Positions 11,006 to 22,000 of a stretch of 64,000 nt of DNA are shown piece by piece. The notes under the pieces are model-generated. The model did not search any database. It had not been told where the DNA came from and saw nothing but the letters and a program-made list of their open reading frames with translations. The stretch comes from Ariolimax columbianus (taxonomy: Eukaryota > Mollusca > Gastropoda > Stylommatophora > Arionidae), in contig JAVGWX010000011.1 in the NCBI GenBank assembly GCA_036924085.1, forward strand, positions 34,966,386 through 35,030,385. Reading direction: 5' to 3'. How positions within the stretch are numbered: position 1 is the first letter of the stretch; every line of letters begins with the position of its first letter. The translations under genes were made by a program, and so were the position numbers.

Positions 11006-13807
11006 AAAAGCAAAAAGAGGAAAACCAACAACATTACAAACTAAAATGTTTTTATGCAAATGTGAGAAGCATAGTAAATAAAAGAGAAGAATTGGAACTG
11101 TATGTAGAAGAAGAAAAACCAGATATAATAGGGTTAACAGAATCATGGACATATGAGGAGATTGCAGATAGTGAACTTGAAATTGAGGGATATACAATGT
11201 TAAGGAAAGATAGGATAATTGGAGACAAGACTAAGGGAGGTGGCGTTTTATTATACTGTATAAATTCTGTTAATATAACTATCAAAGATTATTTATCATG
11301 TGGTAACAAAAATGAAAGTGTATGGGGAGAAATAGAAAGTGGGGGTGAAAAAACAGTGATTGGAGTGTGCTATAGATGTCCATCAAGTCAAAAAGAGGAA
11401 GATAAGGAGCTGATTAGTAGTATAGCAAAAGCAAGTAAAGGGAAATTATTATTAATGGGAGATTTCAACTATCCAGAAATAAAATGGGATATGGCAGAAG
11501 CACTTGTAGAGTCAAAACCTTTTGTTACGTGCATAACGGACAATTTTTTAATTCAACATGTAGAAGCAGCCACCAGAGGCAAAAACATACTCGACCTAGT
11601 TTTTACCACAGAGGAAAATATGATTGAAAACGTTACCGTTGGGGAACTGTTTGGCTCAAGTGACCATCAAATCATCCGTTGGGATCTTATTGCAGGGAAA
11701 GAAGTAAACATAAACACGCGAACATACGACTACTCTAAGGCAGATGTTAAGAGAATGAAAGAGGCAGCGAACCACATAATCTGGAAAGATATTATTGTAG
11801 GAACAGATGTTGAACAGGAGTGGGAAAGTTTTAAAACAGTTCTAGAAACGCTAAAAGAGGAATGTGTTCCATGTAGGGAGGTAAACCCCAAGCGTAAAAA
11901 GTGGATAACTAGATTTGTAGTGAAATGTAGAAGAGCAAAAAATAAAGCATGGCAAAAATATATAGAGGCAGGTAAATCAAAAGAAACATATGTAAAATAT
12001 TTGGACAAGCAGAACATATCTCAGAAAGCGAATAAAACAGCAAAAATAGACTTTGAAAAAAAACTTGCTCAGAGGATCAAGACTGACAGTAAAAGCTTCT
12101 TTTCTTATGTTAGAAATAAACAAAGAACGAAAGACAAAGTAGGCCCTCTCATAGACAGTACAGGGAAAATAATAAGTGAGAATAGGGAGGCTGCTAATCT
12201 GCTCAATCAGTACTTTGGCACAGTCTTCACAAAGGAGGACTGCTCCGAGATCCCAGAGCCTATAGATATTTTTCAAAGAGACATGGATACAGCGGGATTA
12301 AGATCAATCTGTATTACAGAGGAAATGGTTTTTAAAAAATTGGAGGGGTTGAAAGTGAATAAATGTCCAGGTCAAGATGGTATTCACCCAAAATTGCTGT
12401 ATGAAATTAGAAACCAACTAGCAAAACCATTGGCTATATTATGTTCTCAATCACTTACAAAAGGGATTGTTCCACGGGATTGGAAAGATGCAGGAGTGAT
12501 CCCCTTATTAAAAAAAGGCAAAAAAATAAGATCCGGCAAATTATAGACCGGTGAGTTTAACGAGCATAGTCTGTAAATTGTTAGAGTCAATAATCAAAGA
12601 AAACATTGTAATGCATTTAGACAAATTTAATCTAATTAGAAATAGTCAGCATGGGTTTACTAGAGGGAGATCATGCTTAACAAATCTATTAGAATTCATG
12701 GAGGAGGTTACTAAAATCATAGATAAAGGGGAGCCAGTGGATGTTATTTATCTAGACTTTGCAAAGGCCTTTGATAGAGTACCTCATCAAAGATTATTTC
12801 GAAAGTTAAAATCACATGGAATAGGTGGCGAAGTTGCCAAATGGATTGAAAATTGGTTAACGGGAAGAAGGCAGAGGGTGGGCATAAATAAGGAGTACTC
12901 TGAGTGGAGTGAAGTGAAAAGTGGTGTGCCACAGGGCTCGGTTTTGGGACCAATTTTGTTCTTGATATATATAAATGATTTGGACATTGATATGAGATCA
13001 ATGATTGCAAAATTTGCTGATGACACAAAACTATGCAGTAGTGTCTCATCTAAAGCGGAAGTGGATATATTGATGTCGGATTTAGATAAAATTCGAGAAT
13101 GGTCTGTAAGCTGGCAAATGGAGTTTAATGTAGATAAATGTACAGTCATCCACATGGGTAGATCCAATATGGAACATAATTACAGAATGGGAGAAAACAA
13201 TATTAGAAAGATAGATAAGGAAAGGGACCTAGGGGTTATAATAGATCATACAGGAAAGGTGAGTGAGCAAGTTAAGGTAGCAGTGAAAAAGGCAAATGCA
13301 ATGTTAGGAATGATAAAAAGAAATATTAAACATAGGAGCAAGGAAGTGATCGTCAAACTGTATAAAGCTTTAGTTAGACCTAGATTGGAGTACTGTGTAC
13401 AGGTGTGGAGTCCTTATCATAGAGGGGACATAAACATGCTAGAAAGAATACAAAAAAGAGCGACAAAGATGATAGTGGGATTCCAGAATTACAGTTATGA
13501 GGAACGACTCAGAAAAGCCGGCCTACAGTGTCTCGAAGAGAGAAGAATTCGTGGTGACTTAATACAGGTTTATAAGATGATCAGAGGAATCGATAAATTA
13601 GACTATAACAAGTTTTTTAAAATACAGCCACCTACAATAACACGAGGGCATAGCTACAAGCTGATTAAAGAGAGGTCCAGGTTAGATATTAGGAAATATT
13701 TTTTTAGTCAGAGAGTGGTATCTGCTTGGAATGCATTGCCAGGGGAGGTAGTGGAGGCAGGGACAGTTAATGCATTTAAGAATAAACTGGATGCGCATAG
13801 ATTTTAG
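11006..13807 (+). pseudogene. CR1-like ORF2, endonuclease and RT, one frameshift
   Basis: The endonuclease part gives YANVRSIVNKR, IIGLTESW, YRCPSSQ, GDFNYPEIKW, LDLVFT and SSDHQIIRW. The RT part gives NKCPGQDGIHP, VIYLDFAKAFDRVPHQ, SGVPQGSVLGPILF, FADDTKLC and, at the C-terminus, RPRLEYCVQVWSPY and VVSAWNALPGEVVEAGTVN. The two large frames (11,062-12,546 and 12,551-13,807) are separated by a single indel in an A-run near 12,525. Compared with the copy at 41,988-44,910, this ORF has far fewer lesions, so the insertion is the younger of the two. No RNase H is present. Confidence 0.9.
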
Positions 13808-13900
13808 AGCAAGGTGATGTAAATGTAACTGGTTGTATACAGACTCTGCAGGGTCTTCTAAACCAGTATAAAGATGTTAAGTTAAGTTAAGTTAAGTTAA
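11006..13900 (+). mobile_element. CR1/L2-like LINE, 5'-truncated, nested
   Basis: It is inserted in the RTE ORF with a 6-bp duplication, GAAGCA, at 11,000-11,005 and 13,901-13,906. It begins at the start of ORF2, so ORF1 and the 5' UTR are missing. It ends in GTTAA repeats, the 3' microsatellite type of CR1/L2 elements. The fuller relative is at 41,901-46,060 on the other strand. Confidence 0.9.
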
Positions 13901-14290
13901 GAAGCATGGACGATTACCAAAACTTCTAGACAAAGAATCGAATCCTTCGAGTCAAAATGTTACAGAAAGATCCTCAGAATACCCTGGACAGAGAAAAGAA
14001 CAAATGTAGACATTCGGCAAGAGTTGAGCATAGAGGAGAACTGGTTTATCAATTCCATTTTGGCTAGAAAATGCAAATACTTTGGTCACATCAAGAGACA
14101 CAACGGTCTTGAGAGGACGGTGATGGAAGGTATGGTGCCAGGCAAAAGAGGAAGGGGTAGACCAAGAAGACGATGGCACCAAGATGAGTATGACAGTGGC
14201 GGAAGCTGGAGTTTTGGCAAGGGAACGAGTTTCTTTCAGACAGACTGTGATGGGAGCGACGTTCTACAAAGGACGCGCTACATGATGATG
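13901..14290 (+). pseudogene. RTE-like ORF, 3' part after the CR1 insertion
   Basis: The reading resumes with AWTITKTSRQRIES and, after frameshifts, WFINSILARKCKYFGHIKRH, LERTVMEGMVPGKRGRGRPR and RRWHQDEYD, the usual RTE C-terminal block. The 3' UTR is very short and ends in ATGATGATG. Confidence 0.8.
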
Positions 14291-14302
14291 ATGTTATTAT
14301 CT

Positions 14303-14689
14303 CCCTGTAACTTTTTAAAAAACAAACAATTAGAAGCGCGGACAAGTTGATACTTTAATGTAAGAGGAACCACGATCTCTTGATTCTCCTTACTTCACAC
14401 TCTACTTCATATTACTATGTCCAACGATCACACTCTTACACAACTTTCACACTCGCTCACATGGTGAAACCTATCCATTGCACTTTGGTTGGGTTGACTC
14501 CTGAGAGCGCCCAAATCTAGAATAAGGTACATACATACCCACACACATGCACCCAAGCACTGGTTAACACTTTATGATATCACATGAAAAGCTGTGGAAA
14601 GGGGCGAATCCCGCCAGTAGAATACAGAGAGGCAAACACATTAAACCAACAAACAAACAAACAAACAAAAAAGCGCGCGGCTTCTTTGT
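14303..14689. other. Unassigned, with short AAAC microsatellite
   Basis: An (AAAC)n run of about 6 units lies near 14,647-14,670. Nothing else is recognised. Confidence 0.5.
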
Positions 14690-15030
14690 GTTAACAGAAC
14701 GATGCTGACAATACCACAGACCAAAAAAGAAATTTTGCAATGGCTGCATGTTACAGGGAATTGGCTTCTAGACAGCATCGCAAGGAAAAAGCTGACATAT
14801 TTCGGTCATGTGAAGATACATAAGGTTCTAGAAAGAGTGATAATGGAGGGCAAGGTTCCTGGAAGGAGGAAAAGAGGTCGACCCTAACGAAGACGGCATC
14901 AGGACATTACAGTCTGGAAATGTCTTTGTATGACTGACCGAATCGACCTAAACAGAGATGAGCACAGAACTGTCATGGCGGGGACTACGTTCTGGGAAGA
15001 AAATGTCACGCGATGATGACGTTATTATTA
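14690..15030 (+). mobile_element. RTE-like LINE 3' end, 5'-truncated
   Basis: One frame gives NWLLDSIARKKLTYFGHVKI and LERVIMEGKVPGRRKRGRP, parallel to the full RTE at 14,040-14,160, then a GATGATGACG tail. This is a typical 5'-truncated copy. Confidence 0.75.
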
Positions 15031-15039
15031 ATCTCGACT

Positions 15040-15575
15040 TCAGGATCAAGATGCTGAGCAGCGCATGAGCTGCAGTGGTCAGCGACCCAAAGCTGGGATC
15101 AAGATGTTGAGCAGCGCATGAGCTGCAGTGGTCAGCGACCCATAACTGGGATCAAGACACCGAGCAGCGCATGAGCTGCAATGGTCAGAAACCCATAGCT
15201 GGGATCAAGATGCTGAGCAGCGCATGAGCTGCAGCGGTCAGCGACCTATAGCTGACTGCTAGCGTCAGGGCCAGCGAACCAGAGCTGTCAAGACCCTTCT
15301 ACACCTCCACGCGGTGATCCTGGATAACAGGCTGCAACAGAGCAGACTGGCCAAGGAGAAGGGATTGAAGAGGGAATGCTAACCCGGTACTCAAAAAATG
15401 CTTGCTGAAGTCGGATATGTTGGACCGAAAGGTGCAAATATCGCAGCCAAGCTGTAAACTACGACACAACCCCTATTCCGTTCTCTGGACTACATTCTGC
15501 TTCTTACGCCCTTTCATGGTTTGGTAGCTGGAGATTGAGAACGAACGTAGCCAAGCCAATCCAATTTTGACTTCA
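15040..15575 (+). mobile_element. SINE family S2 with an expanded head array
   Basis: Four or five units of about 55 bp (GGGATCAAGATGCTGAGCAG, GCATGAGCTGCAGTGGTCAG, CGACCC) precede a normal S2 body with GGATAACAGGCTGCAACAG, the shared core AAGTCGGATATGTTGGACCG and the tail GAGATTGAGAACGAACG. The head expanded; the body is single copy. Confidence 0.75.
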
Positions 15576-15664
15576 ATGTGTAAAAGAAGTACTTCCAAAT
15601 AGTCACAGAATCGTATCGGATTACTAATCGTGGATTTTCATTAACATGAAGGGGCATTTATATT

Positions 15665-15860
15665 TTTTTCTTCGTCGTTCGTTCTCAAACTCCAGCTAGC
15701 AAGCCATGAAAAGGCTTTACAAGTATCCACATGTAGTCAAGAGAACGGAATGCGGTGTATTTTACAGCTTGACTGCGATATTTGCACCTTTTGGTCCGAC
15801 ACATCCGACTTCAGCAAGCAGTTTTGCATACCGGGTTGCCTTCCATCTTCGATCCGTTCT
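15665..15860 (-). mobile_element. SINE family S2, partial copy
   Basis: Reverse orientation: TTCGTTCTCAAACTCCAGC, then the core GACTGCGATATTTGCACC and GACACATCCGACTTCAGC. It directly borders the CHMP1 promoter. Confidence 0.7.
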
Positions 15861-15910
15861 CAAATAATCCCTGATCTCTCTCCGAGCTTGACCGGCCATG
15901 TTGTGTGTTT

Positions 15911-15929
15911 ACTTCCGCCTATGACGTCA
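15911..15929 (+). promoter_or_regulatory. Likely CHMP1 promoter elements: ETS-type site and full CRE
   Basis: ACTTCCG at 15,911-15,917 (ETS-type) and the palindrome TGACGTCA at 15,922-15,929 (full cAMP response element) lie about 145 bp upstream of the CHMP1 start codon. ETS and CRE sites are common in TATA-less housekeeping promoters. Function is inferred from sequence and position only. Confidence 0.5.
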
Positions 15930-16071
15930 TCAAGCCAGTTTGTGTGTGTGTCACCATCAGCCGAACAGCTATCACCAGCCAGAAATAGACAAGACTTCGT
16001 CACGTTGTTCAACCTTATATTACCATTAGAAGCAGTTCGTTTCTTAGACCATTTCATTCTGTGACCAAACT

Positions 16072-16087
16072 ATGTCCAACATGGAGA
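16072..16087 (+). CDS. CHMP1: CHMP1 coding exon 1
   Basis: Sixteen coding bases encode MSNME and the first base of a Lys codon. The ATG is chosen because MSNME is the CHMP1B-type N-terminus. The donor is GTATCCTTT, a U12-type 5' splice site. Reading through instead gives a stop 23 codons after the ATG. Confidence 0.8.
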
Positions 16088-19000
16088 GTATCCTTTCCCA
16101 GTTTCAAAGCCGTCTAGTCTTGTTTTATTTAAAAACTATGGCGTAGTCTGTAGTAAAGTAGTAGTAGTAGTTAGTGTACTGTAACTGTACTACTCATAAC
16201 TCAGTAGTAACTACTGTAACTGTAGTGGCGTAATGACTGAGTAATGTGTTTATTATTTATAATAATAATAGTTTATTTGTTAATTATATTTCTTTACAGC
16301 TGATAGTGATAATTTAGAATTGTGGACAGGTAATCCGGGTAAATCCCTCTATCACTTTGCTTAGGTGTTGAAATAATCATATTTATTTCTAGAATCTGTA
16401 CATATGTTATTGTGTACAGTACAACTATCACACTATCAGAATCAATCAAGAGTTCAAAATATTGTTTACACTTCTTGACTTACCGATTGATAAGTTGTTT
16501 TTAGCTTTTCATAATGTGATAAATGAAACATAGAGCACAATTTCAGAAGCTACAAGAAATAGTATCATACTTTATAGTGACATTTAGTTTATAACTTGCA
16601 CGACTTTGTGTTTGTCTTTTGGGGCCTGTTCTATTTATGGACAACAATGATTAATGTCATTTTACGATTGTCAGGTACTTTCGTTTTTTTCTGTAATGTA
16701 CATTACACAATAAGGAAGACAGAAGTCTATTGAATTAATAATACAATCAAGAGAAAGGTAAGTGGAGGTCATTATTATGTCATTACTGGAGCACAACTTT
16801 AGTTTTATCTTATGTTATATATTTTAAAAAATTGTGTTAAGGGTGGCTATGGCCACATACAATTTTGTGAAAATATGAGAGAACAGCTGATCCATAATTG
16901 GTTGTGAAATTAGTTTCCTTAATTCCTGCTTGAAAACCTTTTCAATTTAAAGTTTGCTGCAAAAGATCTTGAGCGACAAGCAAAAAGATCAGAAAAATCT
17001 GAGAAAGAGGAGAAAGTCAAGTTAAAAAAGGTAACTAAGAAACATGTCAGACCTTTTCCTGAGGTTTTTCTGTATTCTTCTCTTTTTTTCTTTCCATTTC
17101 TAATTCATTTAATAGTTTACAATCAAAGACATGCATGGGGAACACAGGCCAGGTGATGGAATTGAGTAGATGGAGTCAGCAACAGCAGAATGAACGAAGC
17201 CAGAACAGCTTTTACCACCTTAAACAACATTGCTGGATAGCCGCTGCTCTTATGGAGAGACTGACTGACTGTCTCTCAGTTAGTTGGAGGGGACATAGTG
17301 ACTGCTGACACTCGTAGAGGCTTTCTGGCTTGAGAGAAAAGAGAAAGACTGAAGAGATCAAGGAACACCCTGGCAAACCAGCCTTCTCAGCATGGTTGTA
17401 TAATCTGTGGTAGGGACTGTCACTCGTGGATCAGCCTTTACAGCCATAGCAGACAGTGTCGAAATACAGGAGACAGAGTTGGACAAAACACTGGGTGCCA
17501 TGCGCATGGTCTATAGTAGAGACTGAGGCGCCAATGATAAATGGAGAGAACAGTTGCACTACACTTGGGATCTTTGACATCAGAGCCGATGTGAATATGC
17601 CCTGGACTGCCGCAAGGCTGTCCAGTCTCACCGGTGCTATTCAACATCTACATAATAAAGGTGGCCAACATTCAACTCACAGGGCCAGCACTAACATTTG
17701 CGATGGCATTCTCATGTACATCACTGGGTCAGATAGGCAAGAGATGGTCCAAGACATCCAGGAGACCTTGTAGGCAATGGTCAAGCTGGGGTTCAGGGCA
17801 AGGAAAAAGAAGATATCCTGCTTGGCAAACACTAATTTACTGAGAGAGACTAAGCACCTATCGGTATGCCCAGAGGGCAGTGAAATTGATTTTTAGGAAC
17901 AGAGCAGAAAGAAAGATTGTGCATGGGACTGCAAGTAAAATAGTGTGTGACAGGTTTGGTACAGACTTCCTACAAGGAGGCTAACTACTGTCAAAGCCCA
18001 ATGTTCCTAATTAAAGAAAAAATTAATAATTTTGCGTGAATTGATTTGTTTTGTTCTCTATATTTCAATAATGTTTCTTTTCATCAAAAACTACTTCAGG
18101 CAATTCAAAAAGGAAATGTGGAAGGGGCTAAAATCCATGCAGAAAATTCAATCAGACAGAAAAATCAAGCCTTGAACTACAGAAGAATGAGTGCCCGAAT
18201 TGATGCGGTTGCTTCCCGTGTTCAAACAGCGGTCACAACACGCCAGGTCACAAATTCTATGGCAGGAGTTGTAAAGTCTATGGAGTCTGCCATGAAATCT
18301 ATGAATCTGGAAAAGGTATTTTCTTGAACATGCCAAATATGTTATTGTAGCTAATTTCTAGTTAACCCTTTACTGTCAGGCCTAGTTCATTATATTTGTG
18401 TCTTAATGTCTTAACCTTTTACTGTCAGGCCTAGTTCATTATATTTGTGTCTTAACACTTTACTGTCAGACCTAGTTCATTATAATCATGTCTAAACCCT
18501 TTACTGTCAGGCCTAGTTCATTATATTTGTGTCTTAATGTCTTAGCCTTTTACAATCAAGCCTAGTTCATGAGCAGATAGCGATTTATAGCTTGCATCAG
18601 GGTCAGCAAACCAGAGCTGACCAAAACCGTATTCCACATTCTTCTTCTTCTTACGCTGTCAGACGTCAACCTTTATTTTTTCGAAAAAAGCAGCGGTCAT
18701 CCTGAGGCTGTCGACACTGCCATAGAGCTTGTCTAGTGTTGCCACTGGTGATGGTCACATCTGCTTTCTCTGATCCTCATAGGTCGGGCAGTTTTGCAGC
18801 AAATGTTCAGCGGTCATTTTCCCGATACCACACGAGCATTCGTCAGTGCCACCTATCTTCATTTTGTTGAATAGGTGGTACCTCAGTCTATTGTGGCCAG
18901 TGCGAAGTCTGAAGACCACGACCTGCTCTCTTCTGTTCAACTGGTAATAGGCATCGTTTTTTGTGTAGCCAGTATGTTCTGTTTCCCATTTGGTCATGTA

Positions 19001-22000
19001 TCTAGCTCTAATAAGCCTTTTTGACTCTTCGTATGTCACACTAGTATCTGGTTGTGGTAGTTTTGCACCTTCTTTTGCCAGTCTGTCTGCCTCCTCGTTG
19101 CTCTGGATGTTACAGTGGGATGGAACCCACTGTACCACTACTCTTTTTGGTGCGGACTGCTGGCATAGTTGACAGAGTACTGCTCTTAAATCATTAAGTT
19201 CAGTACTTTTCTGGCTTTTTAGTGCTGTGACTACGGCCAGTGTATCTGTGAGCAGGACTATATGGCTTTCATTCCTTTTACCTGTCAGCATTTCTTCTAC
19301 TGCAGCCCTCAGTGCCTCTGCCTCCGCTCTGAAATTGCTTGTGTATTTTCCAGTAGCCACTGACAGTGTTATTTTTCTGCCATTTGGTAGGCTCAGGAAT
19401 ATCCCTGCCCCTCCGTTCTGTGTTGTATTTGTTAAAGAACCGTCGGTGTATGCATGGGTCCAGTCCATGCTTGGGTAGTTTTCCATTATGTAGCTCAGGG
19501 TTGTATCTCTTCTTTCTTTTTCAGTCTGGCTGTTTTTGTTTCCAATACCTGGTATATTTTCTTCCACCTCTGGAAATATATGCTACCTCTAGGTAGGTTT
19601 TCGTACAGTAGGGATGGGCTTTGGTGTTGTTAGTGCGTTCATAGGGTCTTCGTTCATCTTTGCTTTGGCTATTTCTGCAAAGTTTCTCCGCTTTAGTTTC
19701 TCATTTCCAAAATTTTTTAGTCTCTGATGCATTGGATGGTCAGTCAGTCTTCTGAGTTTCTCTGCTTGCTGCTGGGCTCTGTAGTCTCTTCTGTGGGTCA
19801 TGGATTGCAGTTTTGTAATCTTTTCAAGTTCTACAATTGACGTTGACTTCATGCCTCCTGTTATAACTCTCATGGCTTGGTTTTGAAGTTTGCTAATTTT
19901 ATCGGAGTTCGCCTTTGGTGCTGTTGTCCATGCCGCAATGCCATAGTCGAGAACTGGTCTCACTCTTCCAGTGTACAGTTTCTTTAGTATACTTTCGTCT
20001 GCTCCCCAGTTTGTGCCAGCAAGTTTCCTCATGATTGCCATTCTTTCTCTGGCTCTCTTTCGGTTTCTCTCGATCTGACTTTTCCATGTCATACGCCGGT
20101 CAAATGTGACTCCCAGGTAGCTTGGGTTGTTGATTGGCCACAGGTATTTGCCGTTAAGACTTATTTTGGTGTTTTGGGGTTTGTTTGAAAGCGAGAATAT
20201 CGTACATGTTGTTTTTTCCTCATTTATTTTGACCAGCCATGAGTTCACCCACTCTTCAAGCGATATTAGGGCCTGCTGCAACCGATTACTTGCTATGGTG
20301 AGATTCTTTTCAGAGGTCCACATAGCCAGATCGTCTGCAAACATTGAGCTGTGGATTCTTTTTGGTACATTCTCTGTGATGTTGTTTATATACACCAGGA
20401 AGAGTGTGAGTTACAGTACTTCCCCTTGGGGTACTCCCTGCTGAAGTGTCACCTTTTTGCTCATCTGCCCTTGTACTTGGACTCTGGCCGTTCTGTTTTT
20501 GAGGTAGTGGCTGATCCATTTGTACATTTTCCCACAAACTTCACTTCTTCGTAGCTTGACTTTAAGTCCTTCTTTCCAGACTTTGTCAAATGCCTTTTCT
20601 AGATCCACCCAGACCGCTACTGTGTGTTTTTGCTCCTGGTAGGCATCCTCTATTTCCTGGGCTATGAGGGTGATATGATCCTCAGTGGATCTGTGCTGTC
20701 TAAAGACTGCTTGCTGTGGAATTAGTATGTGTTTTTGTTCCAGATGCCACATCAGTCTGGTGTTTATCATACGTTCCATCAGTTTGCCTACACAGCTCAG
20801 TAGACTGATAGGCCTGTATCCATTTGGATCTGTTTTATCTTTTCCTTTCTTTGGTAATGGTACAAGTACTGCATCTTTCCATGCCTGAGGTACAATACCC
20901 CTTTTCCAGCTTTGGTTCAGTACTGATAATAACTTCCTCTTTGCTGTTTGGCCCATCCCCATCAGCATCTCGTTTGTTACTCCATCTTTTCCGGTTGATT
21001 TCTTTTTCTTTAAAGTTCTCATGGCCTCTTCCATTTCATTCATTGTTAGTTTTTACATCATGTGCTCTTCTGGTACCATATTGATGTTGTCGTGCCCATT
21101 TTGTTCTTCCCTAATGTCTGTATGCCTATCTGCAGGGACATCGATGTGGTTAGCTCTGGCATAATGTTCAACAAAGGCGTTTGCTGCTTTTTTTCCAGTG
21201 AGCATGTTGTCACCCTGCTTGATGGTAATTTGTTTGTTTGATGGAGTTTCGTCATTCATGGCTCTGACTAACTTCCATAGTTAATTCCCATCTTTATCTA
21301 AATTGAGGCTTTCTGTTTTGTTTTTCCAACTTTCTCTTGTTATTTGGTTTAGAGTGTATTTGTATTTCACTGTGGTGGCTTTGAGGGCGATATTTGCCTC
21401 CATAGATTGTTCTCTCTCTGCCATGTTCCTAGCATTTGAGACTTCGTCTTCCGCTTTCTGCAATTCATCATTCCAATAAGGCTTGTAGTTTTTCCTTGCC
21501 CCTCTTGGGATGGTTTCAGTGGCAGCTTGCATTATTGCTTTGCTTAGGCTTTCCACCATGGGCTTCATATTGGTATTCCGTGTGTTGATGGTTTCACACA
21601 GCCCTTCTGTCAGGATTGCAAATCTGTCCCAGTCGGCTCGTTTGTAATTCTAACGTGGGAGCGGTTTTATTTCCTGTGATTTTATTTCCCTACTTCCATA
21701 TCAACTTCTAGCCTAATTGGCCTGTGGTCGCTACCTGCCAATTGGTTTAGCACCTGGCGGTCTATTTTGTGGTGAATATCCACAGTGGAAAAGGCCAAGT
21801 CTGGAGTAGAGGTGGTATGCCATGTTCTAGAATAGAAGCTAGGACTATCCTCCGGCCTATTGATAAGGCAGAGATTTGTGTCTCCCAATCTTCCACTTCA
21901 TCACCTCTGCTGTCTGTGTCTGAGTATCCCCATCTCTCCGAGTGGCTGTTGAAGTCTCCAGCTACTATGCAGTTGGAGTCTTTGACTTCCATACTCGAGA

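Larger units (their letters stand above)
7964..14290 (+). mobile_element. RTE-like LINE, near full length, split by a CR1-like LINE
   Basis: A perfect 12-bp target-site duplication, ATGTTATTATCT, lies at 7,952-7,963 and 14,291-14,302. The element starts with a G-rich 5' UTR (GGGGGGTAGGGCAGAAG), carries one endonuclease/RT ORF and ends in ATGATGATG repeats, as is common for RTE elements. Removing the inner CR1 (11,006-13,900) leaves about 3.4 kb, the usual size of an RTE element. Confidence 0.85.

Noticed and set aside
16072..16153. CHMP1 exon 1 extended to a donor at CTA|GTCTTG and joined to an AG acceptor at 16,950
   Set aside because: It keeps the frame but replaces the conserved LFNLK residues, which are plainly encoded just before that AG. 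The donor is also weak, whereas the U12 signals are near-perfect.
18755..19567. Host RNase H gene
   Set aside because: It is in frame with the LINE RT upstream on the same strand and is the C-terminal domain of LINE-A.
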